NCBI RefSeq assembly: GCF_003143515.1
Contig: NZ_CP029343.1
Span: 2,790,001 to 2,854,000 of the forward strand
Length of the DNA: 64,000 nt
From: Massilia oculi
GTDB lineage: Bacteria > Pseudomonadota > Gammaproteobacteria > Burkholderiales > Burkholderiaceae_D
Direction of reading: 5' to 3'
Each line of letters starts with the position of its first letter. The first letter of the stretch is position 1. A program made the translations under genes and the position numbers. Shown here in pieces: positions 16,383-25,685 of this stretch. The notes under the pieces were generated by a model, which saw only the letters and a list, made by a program, of their open reading frames with translations, was not told where the DNA came from and ran no database searches.

Positions 16383-17359
16383 CGCAGGAGGCGACGACTG
16401 GGCTGCGGCTGCTCGCCGACGTCGGCGGCACCAACGCGCGTTTCGCCCTGCAGTCGGATCCGGGCGCAGGGTTCGACGACATCGAGGTGCTGGCGGCCGC
16501 CGGCTACCCGAGCCTGGGCGAGGCGATGCGCGCGTACCTGGACAACGCCAGGGCGCGGGGATTCGCGGTCGACACCGTCCGCCATGCGGCGATCGCGATC
16601 GCCAATCCGGTCGAGGGCGACGAGATCAGGATGACCAATCATCACTGGAGCTTCTCGATCGAAGCCTTGCGCATCGAACTCGGTTTGACGACGCTCCTGA
16701 TGGTGAACGACTTCGCCGCGCTGGCGATGTCGCTGCCGCACCTGGCCCAGGATGGCCGCCGGCAGATCGGCGGCGGCATCGAGCTGCCGAACCGGACGAT
16801 CGGCCTGATCGGCCCCGGCACCGGCCTTGGCGTCTCGGGCGTGGTGCCGGCGGGCGAGCGCTGGATCCCGCTGTCGGGCGAAGGGGGGCACGTCAGCTTC
16901 GCGCCCGTCACCCGCGACGAGGTGGCGATCCTGGAAGCGCTGTGGGGGGAATACGGCCACGTCTCGGCAGAGCGCCTGCTGTCGGGGATGGGCATGGAGC
17001 TGATCCACTGGGCCCGCACCGGCAAGCGTCTCAAGGCGGCCGACATCAGCGCGGCGGCGCTGGATGGCTCATCGAGCGATTGCCGCGGCTCGGTCGACGT
17101 GTTCTGCGCCATCCTGGGCAGCGTGGCCGGCAACGTCGCGCTGACCCTCGGCGCGACCGGCGGCATGTATATCGGCGGCGGCATCGTGCCGCGCCTGGGC
17201 GCCATCTTCGAACAATCGGCTTTCCGCGCGCGCTTCGAGGACAAGGGGCGTCTCGGCGACTATCTGTCGCGCATCCCGACCTACTTGATTACCGAACAAT
17301 ATCCCGCATTGCGCGGGGTTTCAGCTATGCTGTCGGGTCATATCGCTACTCTGCAATAA
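16379..17359 (+). CDS. glk: Glucokinase (ROK-unrelated, Glk family)
   Basis: 326 residues. The ATP phosphate-1 motif [14 protein letters not shown] opens the protein, VNDFAA holds the catalytic Asp, [11 protein letters not shown] is the phosphate-2 motif, and SGEGGHVSF carries the Glu/His pair that contacts glucose. Length and motifs match the bacterial Glk family. It phosphorylates free glucose released by GH1/GH3 hydrolysis or brought in by the MFS transporter. It overlaps the GH3 gene by four bases and is followed after 13 bases by the transporter gene, so it is part of the same operon. Confidence 0.95.
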   Translation: MTQEATTGLRLLADVGGTNARFALQSDPGAGFDDIEVLAAAGYPSLGEAMRAYLDNARARGFAVDTVRHAAIAIANPVEGDEIRMTNHHWSFSIEALRIELGLTTLLMVNDFAALAMSLPHLAQDGRRQIGGGIELPNRTIGLIGPGTGLGVSGVVPAGERWIPLSGEGGHVSFAPVTRDEVAILEALWGEYGHVSAERLLSGMGMELIHWARTGKRLKAADISAAALDGSSSDCRGSVDVFCAILGSVAGNVALTLGATGGMYIGGGIVPRLGAIFEQSAFRARFEDKGRLGDYLSRIPTYLITEQYPALRGVSAMLSGHIATLQ

Positions 17360-17372
17360 CAACGGAGACTCC

Positions 17373-18677
17373 ATGCAGAACCCAATCCAGAACCCCACCG
17401 TGGCCGGCGCTGCCGTGGACGGGGAGCACAACCAGCACACCGGCGCGCTGGTCATCGTCACCATCCTGTTCTTCATGTGGGGCCTGATCACGTCGCTGAA
17501 CGACGTATTGATCCCGCACCTGAAGTCGATCTACACCCTCACCTACATGCAGGCGATGCTGGTGCAGTTCTGCTTCTTCGGCGCCTATTTCATCGTCTCG
17601 CTGCCGGCCGGCGCCCTGATCCGCCGCCTGGGCTACCAGAACGGCGCCGTCACCGGCCTCTTGATCGCGGCCGCCGGCTGCGCCCTGTTCTACCCGGCCT
17701 CGAACGGCGGCTACGGCATGTTCCTGTTCGCGCTGTTCGTGCTGGCCAGCGGCATCACCATCCTGCAGGTGGCGGCCAATCCCTACGTCACCGCCCTGGG
17801 TCCGGCGCGCACCGCGGCCAGCCGCCTGACCCTGACGCAAGCCTTCAACTCGCTCGGCACCACGGTGGCGCCGGCGCTGGGCGGCATCCTGATCCTGTCG
17901 ACGGTGGTCCTCTCCGCCGACCAGCTGGCCCTGCTGCCGGCGGCCGAACAGGCAGCGCACAAGGCCGCAGAAGCCGCCGCCGTGCAAGGCCCTTACCTGG
18001 GCCTGGCCGCCGCGCTGGCGCTGCTGGCGGTGCTGTTCGCGATGGCGCGCCTGCCGAAGATCGCTTTCGAAGACACGACCGCCGCGGTCGACGCCAAGGG
18101 CGGCGCGCTGTCGTATCGCCACCTGGTGCTGGGCGCGCTGGGCATCTTCCTGTACGTCGGCGCAGAGGTGAGCATCGGCAGCTTCCTGATCAACTTCATC
18201 GGCGAACCGCACATCGCAGGCCTGTCGCACGCCGACGCGGCGCGCTACGTCAGCATGTACTGGGGCGGCGCCCTGGTCGGCCGCTTCATCGGCTTTGCCG
18301 TGATGCGTTATGTGAGCCCGGGCAAATCGCTGGCGGTCACCGCGCTCGGCTCGATCGCGCTGGTCCTGACCGCGACCTTCACCGAAGGCAGCCTGGCGAT
18401 GTGGGCGATCGTGGCGGTGGGCCTGTGCAACTCGATCATGTTCCCGACCATCTTCAGCATGGCGCTGCACGGCCTGGGCAAGTTCACCGGCCAGGGCTCG
18501 GGCATCCTGTGCATGGCCATCGTCGGCGGCGCCGTGGTGCCGTTCGTGCAGGGCATCCTGGCCGACACCATCGGCCTGCAGATCTCCTTCCTGGTGCCGG
18601 CGGCCTGCTACCTGTTCATCATGTACTACGGCGTGAAGTACGCCAATCTGCATAAAGAAAAGGCCGTGGCCGACTGA
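17373..18677 (+). CDS. Sugar/H+ symporter, FucP/GluP-type MFS
   Basis: A 434-residue, 12-helix major facilitator. [19 protein letters not shown] in the first helix, the [12 protein letters not shown] loop and [19 protein letters not shown] in the fourth helix are the hallmark of the FucP/glucose-galactose porter family. It likely imports glucose. The start has GGAG at good spacing. Last gene of the GH1-GH3-glk operon; a strong terminator follows. Confidence 0.92.
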   Translation: MQNPIQNPTVAGAAVDGEHNQHTGALVIVTILFFMWGLITSLNDVLIPHLKSIYTLTYMQAMLVQFCFFGAYFIVSLPAGALIRRLGYQNGAVTGLLIAAAGCALFYPASNGGYGMFLFALFVLASGITILQVAANPYVTALGPARTAASRLTLTQAFNSLGTTVAPALGGILILSTVVLSADQLALLPAAEQAAHKAAEAAAVQGPYLGLAAALALLAVLFAMARLPKIAFEDTTAAVDAKGGALSYRHLVLGALGIFLYVGAEVSIGSFLINFIGEPHIAGLSHADAARYVSMYWGGALVGRFIGFAVMRYVSPGKSLAVTALGSIALVLTATFTEGSLAMWAIVAVGLCNSIMFPTIFSMALHGLGKFTGQGSGILCMAIVGGAVVPFVQGILADTIGLQISFLVPAACYLFIMYYGVKYANLHKEKAVAD

Positions 18678-18695
18678 CCGACGCAACCTTGGAAA

Positions 18696-18730
18696 TAAAA
18701 ACGCCCGCGCAATCTGCGCGGGCGTTTTTA
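18696..18730. terminator. Bidirectional intrinsic terminator
   Basis: TAAAAACGCCCGCGCA-ATC-TGCGCGGGCGTTTTTA is an almost perfect palindrome with A and T tails on both sides. It ends the plus-strand sugar operon and the minus-strand halogenase operon, which converge here. Confidence 0.95.
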
Positions 18731-18750
18731 CTTGTACGCCTGGCGCCCGG

Positions 18751-20268
18751 CTATTTCGGGGTGGCGCAGTAGCGCGCGACGTATTGCTGGTGCGACGGCA
18801 GCTGGCTCACGGTCTTGTCGACGGTGGCCTTGATCGATCCGAGGAAGTGCGCCAGCTCCTCGTCGCCCATCAGGTCGGCCGACTGGTGGTGCTGCAGTGG
18901 CGTAATGCCCTGGCCAAGCATCACCTGGATCCATGAGTTTTCGGCGAACAGCTCGTTGGGCACCCGGAACACGCGCCCGGTCTCGCGGAACAGGTCGATC
19001 CGGTGCTGGAGCGACGCCGGCACCGTCATGTCGCGCGCTTCGCGCCAGTACGGCGTGTCGCCGCGGTTGGTGACCTTGTAGTGCAGGATGATGAAGTCGC
19101 GGATGTGCTCGACCTCGAGCGCCGCCTGGCGGTTGTATTCCTCGACGTCGCTGGGCGCGATGCCGGCGGTCGGGAACATCTGCATCAGGCGCACGATCGA
19201 ACGCTGGATCAGGTGGATGCTGGTCGACTCGATCGGCTCCAGGAAGCCGCTGGCCAGGCCCACCGCGATGCAGTTGCCCTTCCAGACCTGCTGCCGTTGG
19301 CCGGGCGTGAAGCGCAGCACGCGCGGCTTCATCAAGGCTTCGCCTTCGACGTTGGCCAGCAGCGCGCCGATGGCCTGCTCCTGCTCGACGTGGCGGCTCG
19401 AGAACACGATGCCGTTGCCCACGCGGTGCTGCAGCGGGATGCGCCACTGCCAGCCGAAGCCATGCGCGATCGAGCGCGTGTACGGCACCGCGTCGCCCAC
19501 CGACATGGTCTGCAGGGCGGCGGCGCTGTCGTTGAACAGCCATTGCGACCAGTCCTGGTACGCCACGCCCAGCGCCTGCCCGATCAGCAGCGCGCGAAAA
19601 CCCGTGCAGTCGATGAACAGGTCGCCCTCGATGTCGGCGCCCGAGTCGAGGGTGAGCGAGCGGATATGCCCGGTCAGGGCGCTGGTGGTCACGTCGACGA
19701 TCTTGCCCTCGATGCGCTGCACGCCGAAGCGCTCGCTGAACGCGCGCAGGTACTTCGCATACGCCGTCGCATCGAGGTGGTAGGCGTAGTTCATGCCGCC
19801 GCGCGGCAGGTGGGCGAAGCGGTTCTCGAGCGCGGCGCGCAGCTCGAGGCAGTAGTCGCCGTAGTCGGTCGCCAGGCCGCGCTCGCGGCCCTTGTGCCAG
19901 AAATGCTGGAAGCCGGCGGTCCAGTGGTCGGTGCCGGTCATGCCGAACGAGTGGATGTAGTCCTCGTTCACATTGCGCCAGCCCTCGAAGCCGATGCCCA
20001 GCTTGAAGGTGGCCTTGGTCGCGGCCATGAATTCCTGCTCGTTGATCTCGAGCAGGTTGTGGAAGTTGATCAGGGTGGGAATGGTGGCTTCGCCCACGCC
20101 GACCGTGCCGATCTCGTCCGACTCGATCAGCTTGATGTCGAGGCGCTTGCCCAGCACCTTCGAGATGCAGGCCGCGGCCATCCAGCCGGCGGTGCCGCCG
20201 CCGGCGATGACCACGCGCCGGATCGGGCGTCCCTTGAGTCCGCCCTCCCCGTTGCTCTTCTGTTCCAT
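18751..20268 (-). CDS. Flavin-dependent tryptophan-halogenase family protein
   Basis: 505 residues. The FAD motif GGGTAGWM lies at 23-30 and the halogenase motif WQWRIP at 272-277. The Lys aligned with the catalytic lysine of PrnA is probably Lys84 (AATKATF), and PIESTSIHLIQ carries the conserved Glu. All features of an active halogenase are therefore visible. It is last in an operon with a TonB receptor, a SapC-like protein and a cupin. This grouping recurs in TonB-linked carbohydrate loci of Caulobacter- and Xanthomonas-like bacteria, where the substrate is unknown. Halogenation of free tryptophan is thus only one possibility. Confidence 0.9.
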   Translation of the reverse strand: MEQKSNGEGGLKGRPIRRVVIAGGGTAGWMAAACISKVLGKRLDIKLIESDEIGTVGVGEATIPTLINFHNLLEINEQEFMAATKATFKLGIGFEGWRNVNEDYIHSFGMTGTDHWTAGFQHFWHKGRERGLATDYGDYCLELRAALENRFAHLPRGGMNYAYHLDATAYAKYLRAFSERFGVQRIEGKIVDVTTSALTGHIRSLTLDSGADIEGDLFIDCTGFRALLIGQALGVAYQDWSQWLFNDSAAALQTMSVGDAVPYTRSIAHGFGWQWRIPLQHRVGNGIVFSSRHVEQEQAIGALLANVEGEALMKPRVLRFTPGQRQQVWKGNCIAVGLASGFLEPIESTSIHLIQRSIVRLMQMFPTAGIAPSDVEEYNRQAALEVEHIRDFIILHYKVTNRGDTPYWREARDMTVPASLQHRIDLFRETGRVFRVPNELFAENSWIQVMLGQGITPLQHHQSADLMGDEELAHFLGSIKATVDKTVSQLPSHQQYVARYCATPK

Positions 20269-20278
20269 GCTTGTCTCC

Positions 20279-21292
20279 TCAGCGGTTCATCCGCTTTAAT
20301 AATTGGGCCCGGATCGCGCGCGCCGCATTGTCGTCCAGCGGCCCGAGCACCCGGCGCGCGGCTTCCGGGATATGGGCCGCCGTGTCGGCGTCGGCCTCGA
20401 ACACGTAGTGGCGGAACAGCTCGGCCCAGGCCTTGCGCTGCGCCGGCGGCAGGTCGCGCACCGACATCAGCGCATGCATCAGCGCATTGGTCGGGGTATC
20501 CATCCATTCCGGCGACTGGCGCCACCAGTAATTGACCAGCACATTGAAGGCGTCCAGCGCCTGGACGTGGTGCCACCACATGCTGGGAATGAACAGGGCG
20601 TCGCCTGGGGCCACCTCGGCCACCTGCGCGTGCTCCAGCGCCTCGGAAAAGCGCGGGAAGCGCGTGTAGTCGGGCTTCGCGAAATCGACCAGGCTGATGG
20701 CCTGGCCGGCGGGCGTGAAGTCGAGCGGACCGACGTAGAGGTTGTGCTGCTGGCCGGGCGGGAACAGCGTGAAGCGGCGGTGGCCCACCGCCACGCAGGC
20801 CAGGTTGTCCGGCAGGTCGTAGTGCGCCGCGATGACGGTGCGGTTGCCGATCCAGATGCTGGCCAGCGCGTCGCGCGCGCCGAGGTCGACGTCGTTCTCG
20901 CCGCGAAAGCCCGGCAGCGCGGTGTCGATCGTGGTCGAGCCGACGTAGATGGTCGGGGGCGGCGTGGTGGCCAGGTGCTTGGCCAGTTCGTCGAGCACGG
21001 TGTCCAGGCGCACCCGCACCGGATAGAAATTGAAGCCGCTGAGGTCGTCGTTGTAGAAGAAGCGTCCTTCGGTCTCGGGCGCGCCCAGCATGGCGTTGAC
21101 GGTGGCGTCGCGGTACCAGCGGCGCAAGTAGGCGTCGGCGTCGCGCGGCGAGGCCAGGCCGGCCTTGACCATCGGCCAGTCGGCCACCAGGCCGCGCAGC
21201 AGCAGCGGCTCGGTCGAGGCCAGGATCTCGGGGCCGAGGTCGCCGGGACGCAGGCCGGCGATCTCGCGCACCCGCTTAGCGATGGGCAGCAT
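20279..21292 (-). CDS. Cupin-like (JmjC/cupin_8) protein
   Basis: A 337-residue protein with a double-stranded beta-helix fold. The metal-binding first motif is HYDLPDN near residue 177 and the second is the FIPSMWWHHV region near 240, giving the His-x-Asp...His triad of Fe(II)/2-oxoglutarate-type hydroxylases. It starts 17 bases inside the end of the SapC-like gene and ends ten bases before the halogenase, so all three are co-translated. It may hydroxylate the same unknown substrate or protein. It is not a seed-storage-type cupin. Confidence 0.85.
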   Translation of the reverse strand: MLPIAKRVREIAGLRPGDLGPEILASTEPLLLRGLVADWPMVKAGLASPRDADAYLRRWYRDATVNAMLGAPETEGRFFYNDDLSGFNFYPVRVRLDTVLDELAKHLATTPPPTIYVGSTTIDTALPGFRGENDVDLGARDALASIWIGNRTVIAAHYDLPDNLACVAVGHRRFTLFPPGQQHNLYVGPLDFTPAGQAISLVDFAKPDYTRFPRFSEALEHAQVAEVAPGDALFIPSMWWHHVQALDAFNVLVNYWWRQSPEWMDTPTNALMHALMSVRDLPPAQRKAWAELFRHYVFEADADTAAHIPEAARRVLGPLDDNAARAIRAQLLKRMNR

Positions 21293-21986
21293 GGCGGCGG
21301 TTCTTGCGGTCGATCAGGCCGCGCAGGTTGGACAGCGACGCCAGCGCGAACCAGATCGGGCCCAGGTAGCCGGCCTGGTGCAGCTCGGCGACCGCGCCGG
21401 CGTCGAGGGCGGCCAGGCGCTCCTCGTTGATGGTGTAGAAGCCCGACATGCGGCTCTGCGCGCCGTTGTCGAACTCGATCTCGAGCGCGAACGGCTCCAG
21501 CAGTTCATGGCGCGTGAGGGCGTCGATGAAGCCCGGCTCGAACTGCAGGCCTTGGTGGATGGTCGACAGCAGGCCGTCGACATGGGCCAGGTAGTCGCTG
21601 TTGCCGCCATGCGGCTTGAATACCGGCTCGCCCTCGGTGCGGCTCACGCGCGGGTGGTCGAGGTCGACCTGGATCATCAGCTCGTCGCCGCTGCGGCCGA
21701 TCAGGAATGGCTGGCGCTCCAACAGCAGTGGCACCACCGGGGCGTCCCAGCGGGCGTCTTCCAGGAACAGGTTCTCGTCCTCGGTAAAACCGAGCAGCGC
21801 GATCGCCTCGTAGCGCGCCTGCGCGTCGTCGCGGCGGAAGATGATCGGATAGTGCCCCTGCAGCGAGCGGAATTCGGCGGCGAAGGTCGGCACCCAGGCG
21901 ACCTCGCTGCCCAGGCCGGGGCGGTGGCCGGTGATGACGCGCAGGTCCTTGTGCTCGATATTGTTCAGCAGGGCGATGTTGGGCAT
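21276..21986 (-). CDS. SapC-like family protein
   Basis: 236 residues from ATG 21986 (MPNIALLNNIEHKDLRV); a frame extending to 22028 is possible but less typical. The segments FAAEFRSLQGHYPIIF, ALLGFTEDENLFL and the C-terminal YTINEERLAAL...GYLGPIWFALASL match the SapC-like family (named for Campylobacter S-layer gene clusters). It lies between the TonB receptor and the cupin in one operon. The molecular role is unknown; the family travels with TonB receptors and halogenases. Confidence 0.85.
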   Translation of the reverse strand: MPNIALLNNIEHKDLRVITGHRPGLGSEVAWVPTFAAEFRSLQGHYPIIFRRDDAQARYEAIALLGFTEDENLFLEDARWDAPVVPLLLERQPFLIGRSGDELMIQVDLDHPRVSRTEGEPVFKPHGGNSDYLAHVDGLLSTIHQGLQFEPGFIDALTRHELLEPFALEIEFDNGAQSRMSGFYTINEERLAALDAGAVAELHQAGYLGPIWFALASLSNLRGLIDRKNRRHAAHR

Positions 21987-22028
21987 GGATGTCTCGAAAT
22001 CGTTATGGGGACCGGCCGGAAAGGACAA

Positions 22029-22057
22029 CGGCGGGCCGGCATGGTGCCGACCCGCCG
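22029..22057. repeat. Intergenic stem-loop between TonB receptor and SapC-like gene
   Basis: CGGCGGG-CCGGCA-TGG-TGCCGA-CCCGCCG forms a 13-bp stem, with one mismatch, in the 160-base gap of the operon. No T-run follows, so it may stabilise the receptor mRNA or lower downstream expression rather than end transcription fully. Confidence 0.5.
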
Positions 22058-22146
22058 CTGGTTCCGGCGCTCGTGGCCGGTGCGTGAAGTCTACCCCGAA
22101 AGCGGGCGCGGGAACATGCCTCCCGGCCCGCCACGTCAGGCGGCGA

Positions 22147-25100
22147 TCAGAACTTGTAGCGCGCGGCCACCATGTAGCGTGGGCCGGACTGCGACACGAA
22201 CAGCAGCTGGTGCTTGTTGCGGCCGTGGATGCGCTGGATCTCGTCGGTCAGGTTGATGCCTTCGAACGACAGGGTCAGGTTCTTGTTCACGTTGTAGCCC
22301 ACGCTCAGGTCGAGCTGGCCGTATTCCTCGGTGTAGTTCGGATTCGGACCCGAACCGTCGAAGGTGCCCGACAGGAACTCGTCACGCCAGTTGTAAGCCG
22401 CGCGCACGCTCCACTTGTCGTTCTCGAAGATACCCACCAGGTTGGCCGAGTCGCCCAGGCCGACCAGCGCGAACTGCTCGCCGATGCTGGCGTTGTTGTA
22501 CTTCAGGCCCGAGTTGACATAGGTGTAGTTCGCCTGCACGCCGAAGCCGCTGTTGCCGAACATGTGCTGGAGGTTGAATTCCAGGCCGCGGATGCGCGCC
22601 TTCTTCTGGTTCGAGAACGAGGTGATGCGGAAGTCGGCGATCGGGTCGGTCGAGATGCCGGTGATGGTGCCGGTCGGATTGCCGACGCCATCGTCCTCGC
22701 CGCGCACGACGCCTGGCTGGCCGTTGAAGTTGCGCAGGATGTAGCTGCGGATGCAGGTGGTGTCCGCCGTTGCGCAGCCGTTGGCCAGCGCCGCGTTCCA
22801 GTAGGCGCCGCCCACCGGGGTATGCAGTCCGAACGGCTGGGCGATCACCTGCGACTGGCCGGCGTAGTTGTCCAGGTGCTTGCGGAAGTGGTTGATCGAC
22901 ACGAAGCTCTGGCGATCGTAGTACCACTCCAGCGCCAGGTCGAAGTTCTTCGACTTGACCGGTTCCAGCGACGGGTTGCCCTGCGAACCGGTGCCGCCTT
23001 CGACGCGTGCCAGCGTATTGAGAATCTGGCCGCCGGCAATCTGGTCGTAGCGTGGACGGCCGATGGTCTCGCCGAAGCTGAAGCGGCCCTTGAGGTCGGA
23101 GCGCAGCTGGATATCGGCATCGAAGCTCGGCAGCACGTGGCTGTACTTGCCCTTCAGGTTGGTGAATGCAGCCTCGCCGAACACGATCGGGAATTCATTC
23201 TGCGACACCCAGTTGATCGCGGTCGCGGTCGGCACCAGCGCGGTCGAGCTGACGTCGGTCTTCTCGTAGCGCACGCCGATCGAGGTATTGATCGGGAAGC
23301 GGCCATCCCACTCGGTGTTGAACTGCAGGTACAGGTTCTTCGATTTTTCCTCGGTGCGCTGGTCGGTATCCCACACGGTCTTGGGCAGGTACAGGTCAGG
23401 GCGTCCCGACGCGGCGGCGGCGAGCTTGCGCACCTCGTCGAAATTGAAGGTGTTGAAGTTGTTGAACAGCGCCGCATTGCCGCTGCCGTTGATATTGTCG
23501 AAGTACTTGTTGAGCGTCTCGGCGTGGAACACGCTGGCCGGGTAGTCTTCCGCGCTGGTGGCGCCGCCCCAGGTATCGCGCTGCTGGACCGAGAAGGCCG
23601 AGCGGTAGTCGACCTTGGTCGCGCCCAGGCCGAATTTCAGCTCCGACGCCTCCAGCATCTTCCAGCTTCCATGCGTCTGGACCTGGTCGATCTCGGTCTT
23701 CATGTAGCCGTTCTCGAACACCGAGCCGGTGACCTGCTGCGGCGCGCGCACGAAATCGGCGCCCTGGATGCTCAGCACCGGGAAGTCCTGCGTGAAGTCG
23801 ACGCTGGTGGTGCCGCGGCTGAAGCTGGCGGTGCCGAGGGTGTTGCTCGAGCCGAATGGGCTGTTGGGCGTGGACTCGGCGGTCGAATGGTGGGCGTCAA
23901 GCTCGAGGCGGATGTCGCTGTTCACGCGCCAGGCGGCATTGAAGCCCAGCGATTTGTTCTCGGTCTTGGTGGCGAAGTCGGCGCCGCCCATGGCGATGTC
24001 GCTGGTGGCCGGATTGATGATCTCGGTGTAGACCAGCGGCGCGGCCACCGGACCGTCGGTCCAGGTGCTCGACGACGGGCCGAAGTTGAACCACGCCGAC
24101 ATGTCGTTGCGGCGGGTGTGGATCTTGTTTTCCGAATAGGTGTAGTCGAGGGTGGTCGTCAGCGACTTGTTCGGTGCGAACTGGAACACCACCTGGCCGT
24201 TGGTGCGCTCGCGCTGCACGCCGGAGAGGTTGTAGTTCAGGTTCTGCGGCACCTGGTACAGGTCGCCCGGACCCGGACGGTTCGTGATGTTTTCGGAGCC
24301 CGGCGTGCCTGGCTGGGGAATGGTACCCCAGTTGTTCTCGTCGCCGCGGAACGGGCCTTTCCAGCCGTTCGACACCGAGGCGCGGTTGTAGCCCAGGTTG
24401 CGTTCCTGGTAGCTGGCCGACAGGCCGATGCCGAAGCGGCCGTCGGCCGAGGTATTGCTGTAGATGCCCGAGATTTCCGGGGTCAGCTTGTTGCCGTGCT
24501 GCAGGTCGTCCGGCAGGTTGGTGGCCGAGGTGTCGTACACGCCCTTGACGCCGACGCTGGCCTGCATGCCGGGGCGCGACAGCGGACGCGCGGTGACCAC
24601 GTTGATGGTGGCGCCGATGCCGCCGGTCGGGGTTTCGGCGCGGCTCGATTTGTACACCTGCAGCTGCGACACCGCCTCCGATGCGATGTTGGCGAAGTCG
24701 TAGGCGCGGCCATTGCGGTCGCCCAGGCTCGATGTCGGCATCTGGCGGCCATTGAGCAGCACCAGGTTGAAGTCGGGGCCCACGCCGCGCACGGTGACCT
24801 TGGAGCCTTCGCCGATCTCGCTGCGGTCGATCGACACGCCCGAGATACGCTGCAGCGATTCGGCCAGGTTGGTATCCGGGAATTTGCCGATGTCTTCGGC
24901 GACGATGCCGTCGACGAAGCCTTGCGCATTGCGCTTGAGATTGAGCGACGATTCGAGACTGGCGCGGATGCCGGTCACGACCACGGTCTGTGGCGAGGTC
25001 GGCGTCGCATTCTGCGCCGCAGGATTGCTGGCGGCGTCGGTTGCCTGGCTCGGGGCGCTGGTCGGGGTGTCTGCCTGCGCCTGCGCGAATGCCGGAACGA

Positions 25101-25164
25101 ATGCCGCGCATGCGCTGGCTACTGCCAGGCTGATCAAGGTCTGTTTAGCCTTTGGATAGTACAT
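22147..25164 (-). CDS. TonB-dependent outer-membrane receptor for carbohydrate
   Basis: 1005 residues. A signal peptide (MYYPKAKQTLISLAVASACAAFVPAFAQA) is followed by a short Ala/Thr/Pro-rich linker. The plug domain begins VVVTGIRASLESSLNLKRNA and contains DIGKFPDTNLAESLQRISGVSIDR and VRGVGPDFNLVLLNGRQ. A 22-strand barrel ends RYMVAARYKF with the terminal Phe needed for BAM insertion. It belongs to the large Caulobacter/Xanthomonas-type receptors for oligosaccharides. It has no FecA-like signalling extension. Expression is probably under the LacI-type operator at 25460. It is the first gene of the receptor - SapC - cupin - halogenase operon and likely imports beta-glucan oligomers. Confidence 0.95.
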   Translation of the reverse strand: MYYPKAKQTLISLAVASACAAFVPAFAQAQADTPTSAPSQATDAASNPAAQNATPTSPQTVVVTGIRASLESSLNLKRNAQGFVDGIVAEDIGKFPDTNLAESLQRISGVSIDRSEIGEGSKVTVRGVGPDFNLVLLNGRQMPTSSLGDRNGRAYDFANIASEAVSQLQVYKSSRAETPTGGIGATINVVTARPLSRPGMQASVGVKGVYDTSATNLPDDLQHGNKLTPEISGIYSNTSADGRFGIGLSASYQERNLGYNRASVSNGWKGPFRGDENNWGTIPQPGTPGSENITNRPGPGDLYQVPQNLNYNLSGVQRERTNGQVVFQFAPNKSLTTTLDYTYSENKIHTRRNDMSAWFNFGPSSSTWTDGPVAAPLVYTEIINPATSDIAMGGADFATKTENKSLGFNAAWRVNSDIRLELDAHHSTAESTPNSPFGSSNTLGTASFSRGTTSVDFTQDFPVLSIQGADFVRAPQQVTGSVFENGYMKTEIDQVQTHGSWKMLEASELKFGLGATKVDYRSAFSVQQRDTWGGATSAEDYPASVFHAETLNKYFDNINGSGNAALFNNFNTFNFDEVRKLAAAASGRPDLYLPKTVWDTDQRTEEKSKNLYLQFNTEWDGRFPINTSIGVRYEKTDVSSTALVPTATAINWVSQNEFPIVFGEAAFTNLKGKYSHVLPSFDADIQLRSDLKGRFSFGETIGRPRYDQIAGGQILNTLARVEGGTGSQGNPSLEPVKSKNFDLALEWYYDRQSFVSINHFRKHLDNYAGQSQVIAQPFGLHTPVGGAYWNAALANGCATADTTCIRSYILRNFNGQPGVVRGEDDGVGNPTGTITGISTDPIADFRITSFSNQKKARIRGLEFNLQHMFGNSGFGVQANYTYVNSGLKYNNASIGEQFALVGLGDSANLVGIFENDKWSVRAAYNWRDEFLSGTFDGSGPNPNYTEEYGQLDLSVGYNVNKNLTLSFEGINLTDEIQRIHGRNKHQLLFVSQSGPRYMVAARYKF

Positions 25165-25308
25165 GTCTTCTCCTGTTTTTTTATAAATATGACCGTCGCC
25201 TAGCTACGGTGTCTCCGCCAAATCGGACGCACTGCGGCATGCGTCGTGTTTTTCGCTACTCGCTGCCAATCCATCCTTGCCTGGTCACCTCCCGGCCAGG
25301 AAAGCCCG

Positions 25309-25388
25309 AGACGCGCACCAAGCGGCGCGACGAGGCCGCCGGTGGGTAGCCGGTGGCCTCGTCGCGTGAATTGCCTGGTGCGCGTCGC
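25309..25388. repeat. Long two-part hairpin in the TonB-receptor leader
   Basis: Outer arms ACGCGCACCA (25311-25320) and TGGTGCGCGT (25377-25386) enclose inner arms CGCGACGAGGCCGCCGG (25326-25342) and CCGGTGGCCTCGTCGCG (25350-25366). The result is an imperfect stem of about 80 bases within the 5' untranslated leader of the receptor transcript. Confidence 0.7.
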
Positions 25389-25459
25389 GCTGTTTCATGT
25401 GTCCTCGGCTCCTTGGCCTGGTAGACCGTTGGGGGAACGAAGCTGACTTGTTCGCGTCA

Positions 25460-25473
25460 TGGAAACGTTTCCA
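25460..25473. promoter_or_regulatory. LacI-family operator (AACGTT type) of the TonB-receptor operon
   Basis: TGGAAACGTTTCCA is a perfect palindrome, extended by one more pair to ATGGAAACGTTTCCAT. It lies just downstream of the predicted start of the minus-strand promoter at 25487-25515. Confidence 0.8.
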
Positions 25474-25486
25474 TGAGTTTGACTGA

Positions 25487-25515
25487 ATATTAGGGTTAGG
25501 AAAAAAAATTGTCAA
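25487..25515 (-). promoter_or_regulatory. Sigma70-type promoter of the TonB-receptor operon
   Basis: On the minus strand: TTGACA, 17 bases, TAATAT. This is near-consensus. It leaves an untranslated leader of about 310 bases before the receptor start. Confidence 0.75.
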
Positions 25516-25616
25516 CCGAATATCCATGGGTGGTTGACGTAGTTTTGCAACACTTTGGTGCAGCACCAGAGCGAGCACCAGTTAACGAACGAGGGTCTTC
25601 CCTGTCGTTTCCCTCG

Positions 25617-25646
25617 TTGACACCTATTTTTCGGCGATGCTATAGT
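25617..25646 (+). promoter_or_regulatory. Sigma70-type promoter of the deacetylase/GH16 unit
   Basis: TTGACA, 18 bases, TATAGT. The box GATGCTATAGTCGG is shared with the ABC promoter at 6989-7017. Confidence 0.7.
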
Positions 25647-25658
25647 CGGTTGACGTTA

Positions 25659-25672
25659 TGGTAACGTTTCCA
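25659..25672. promoter_or_regulatory. LacI-family operator (AACGTT type) of the deacetylase unit
   Basis: TGGTAACGTTTCCA, the same sequence as 7031-7044 and at nearly the same distance from the -10 box (18 versus 19 bases). It ends four bases before the ribosome site of the deacetylase gene. Confidence 0.75.
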
Positions 25673-25685
25673 AAATGGAGCATGG

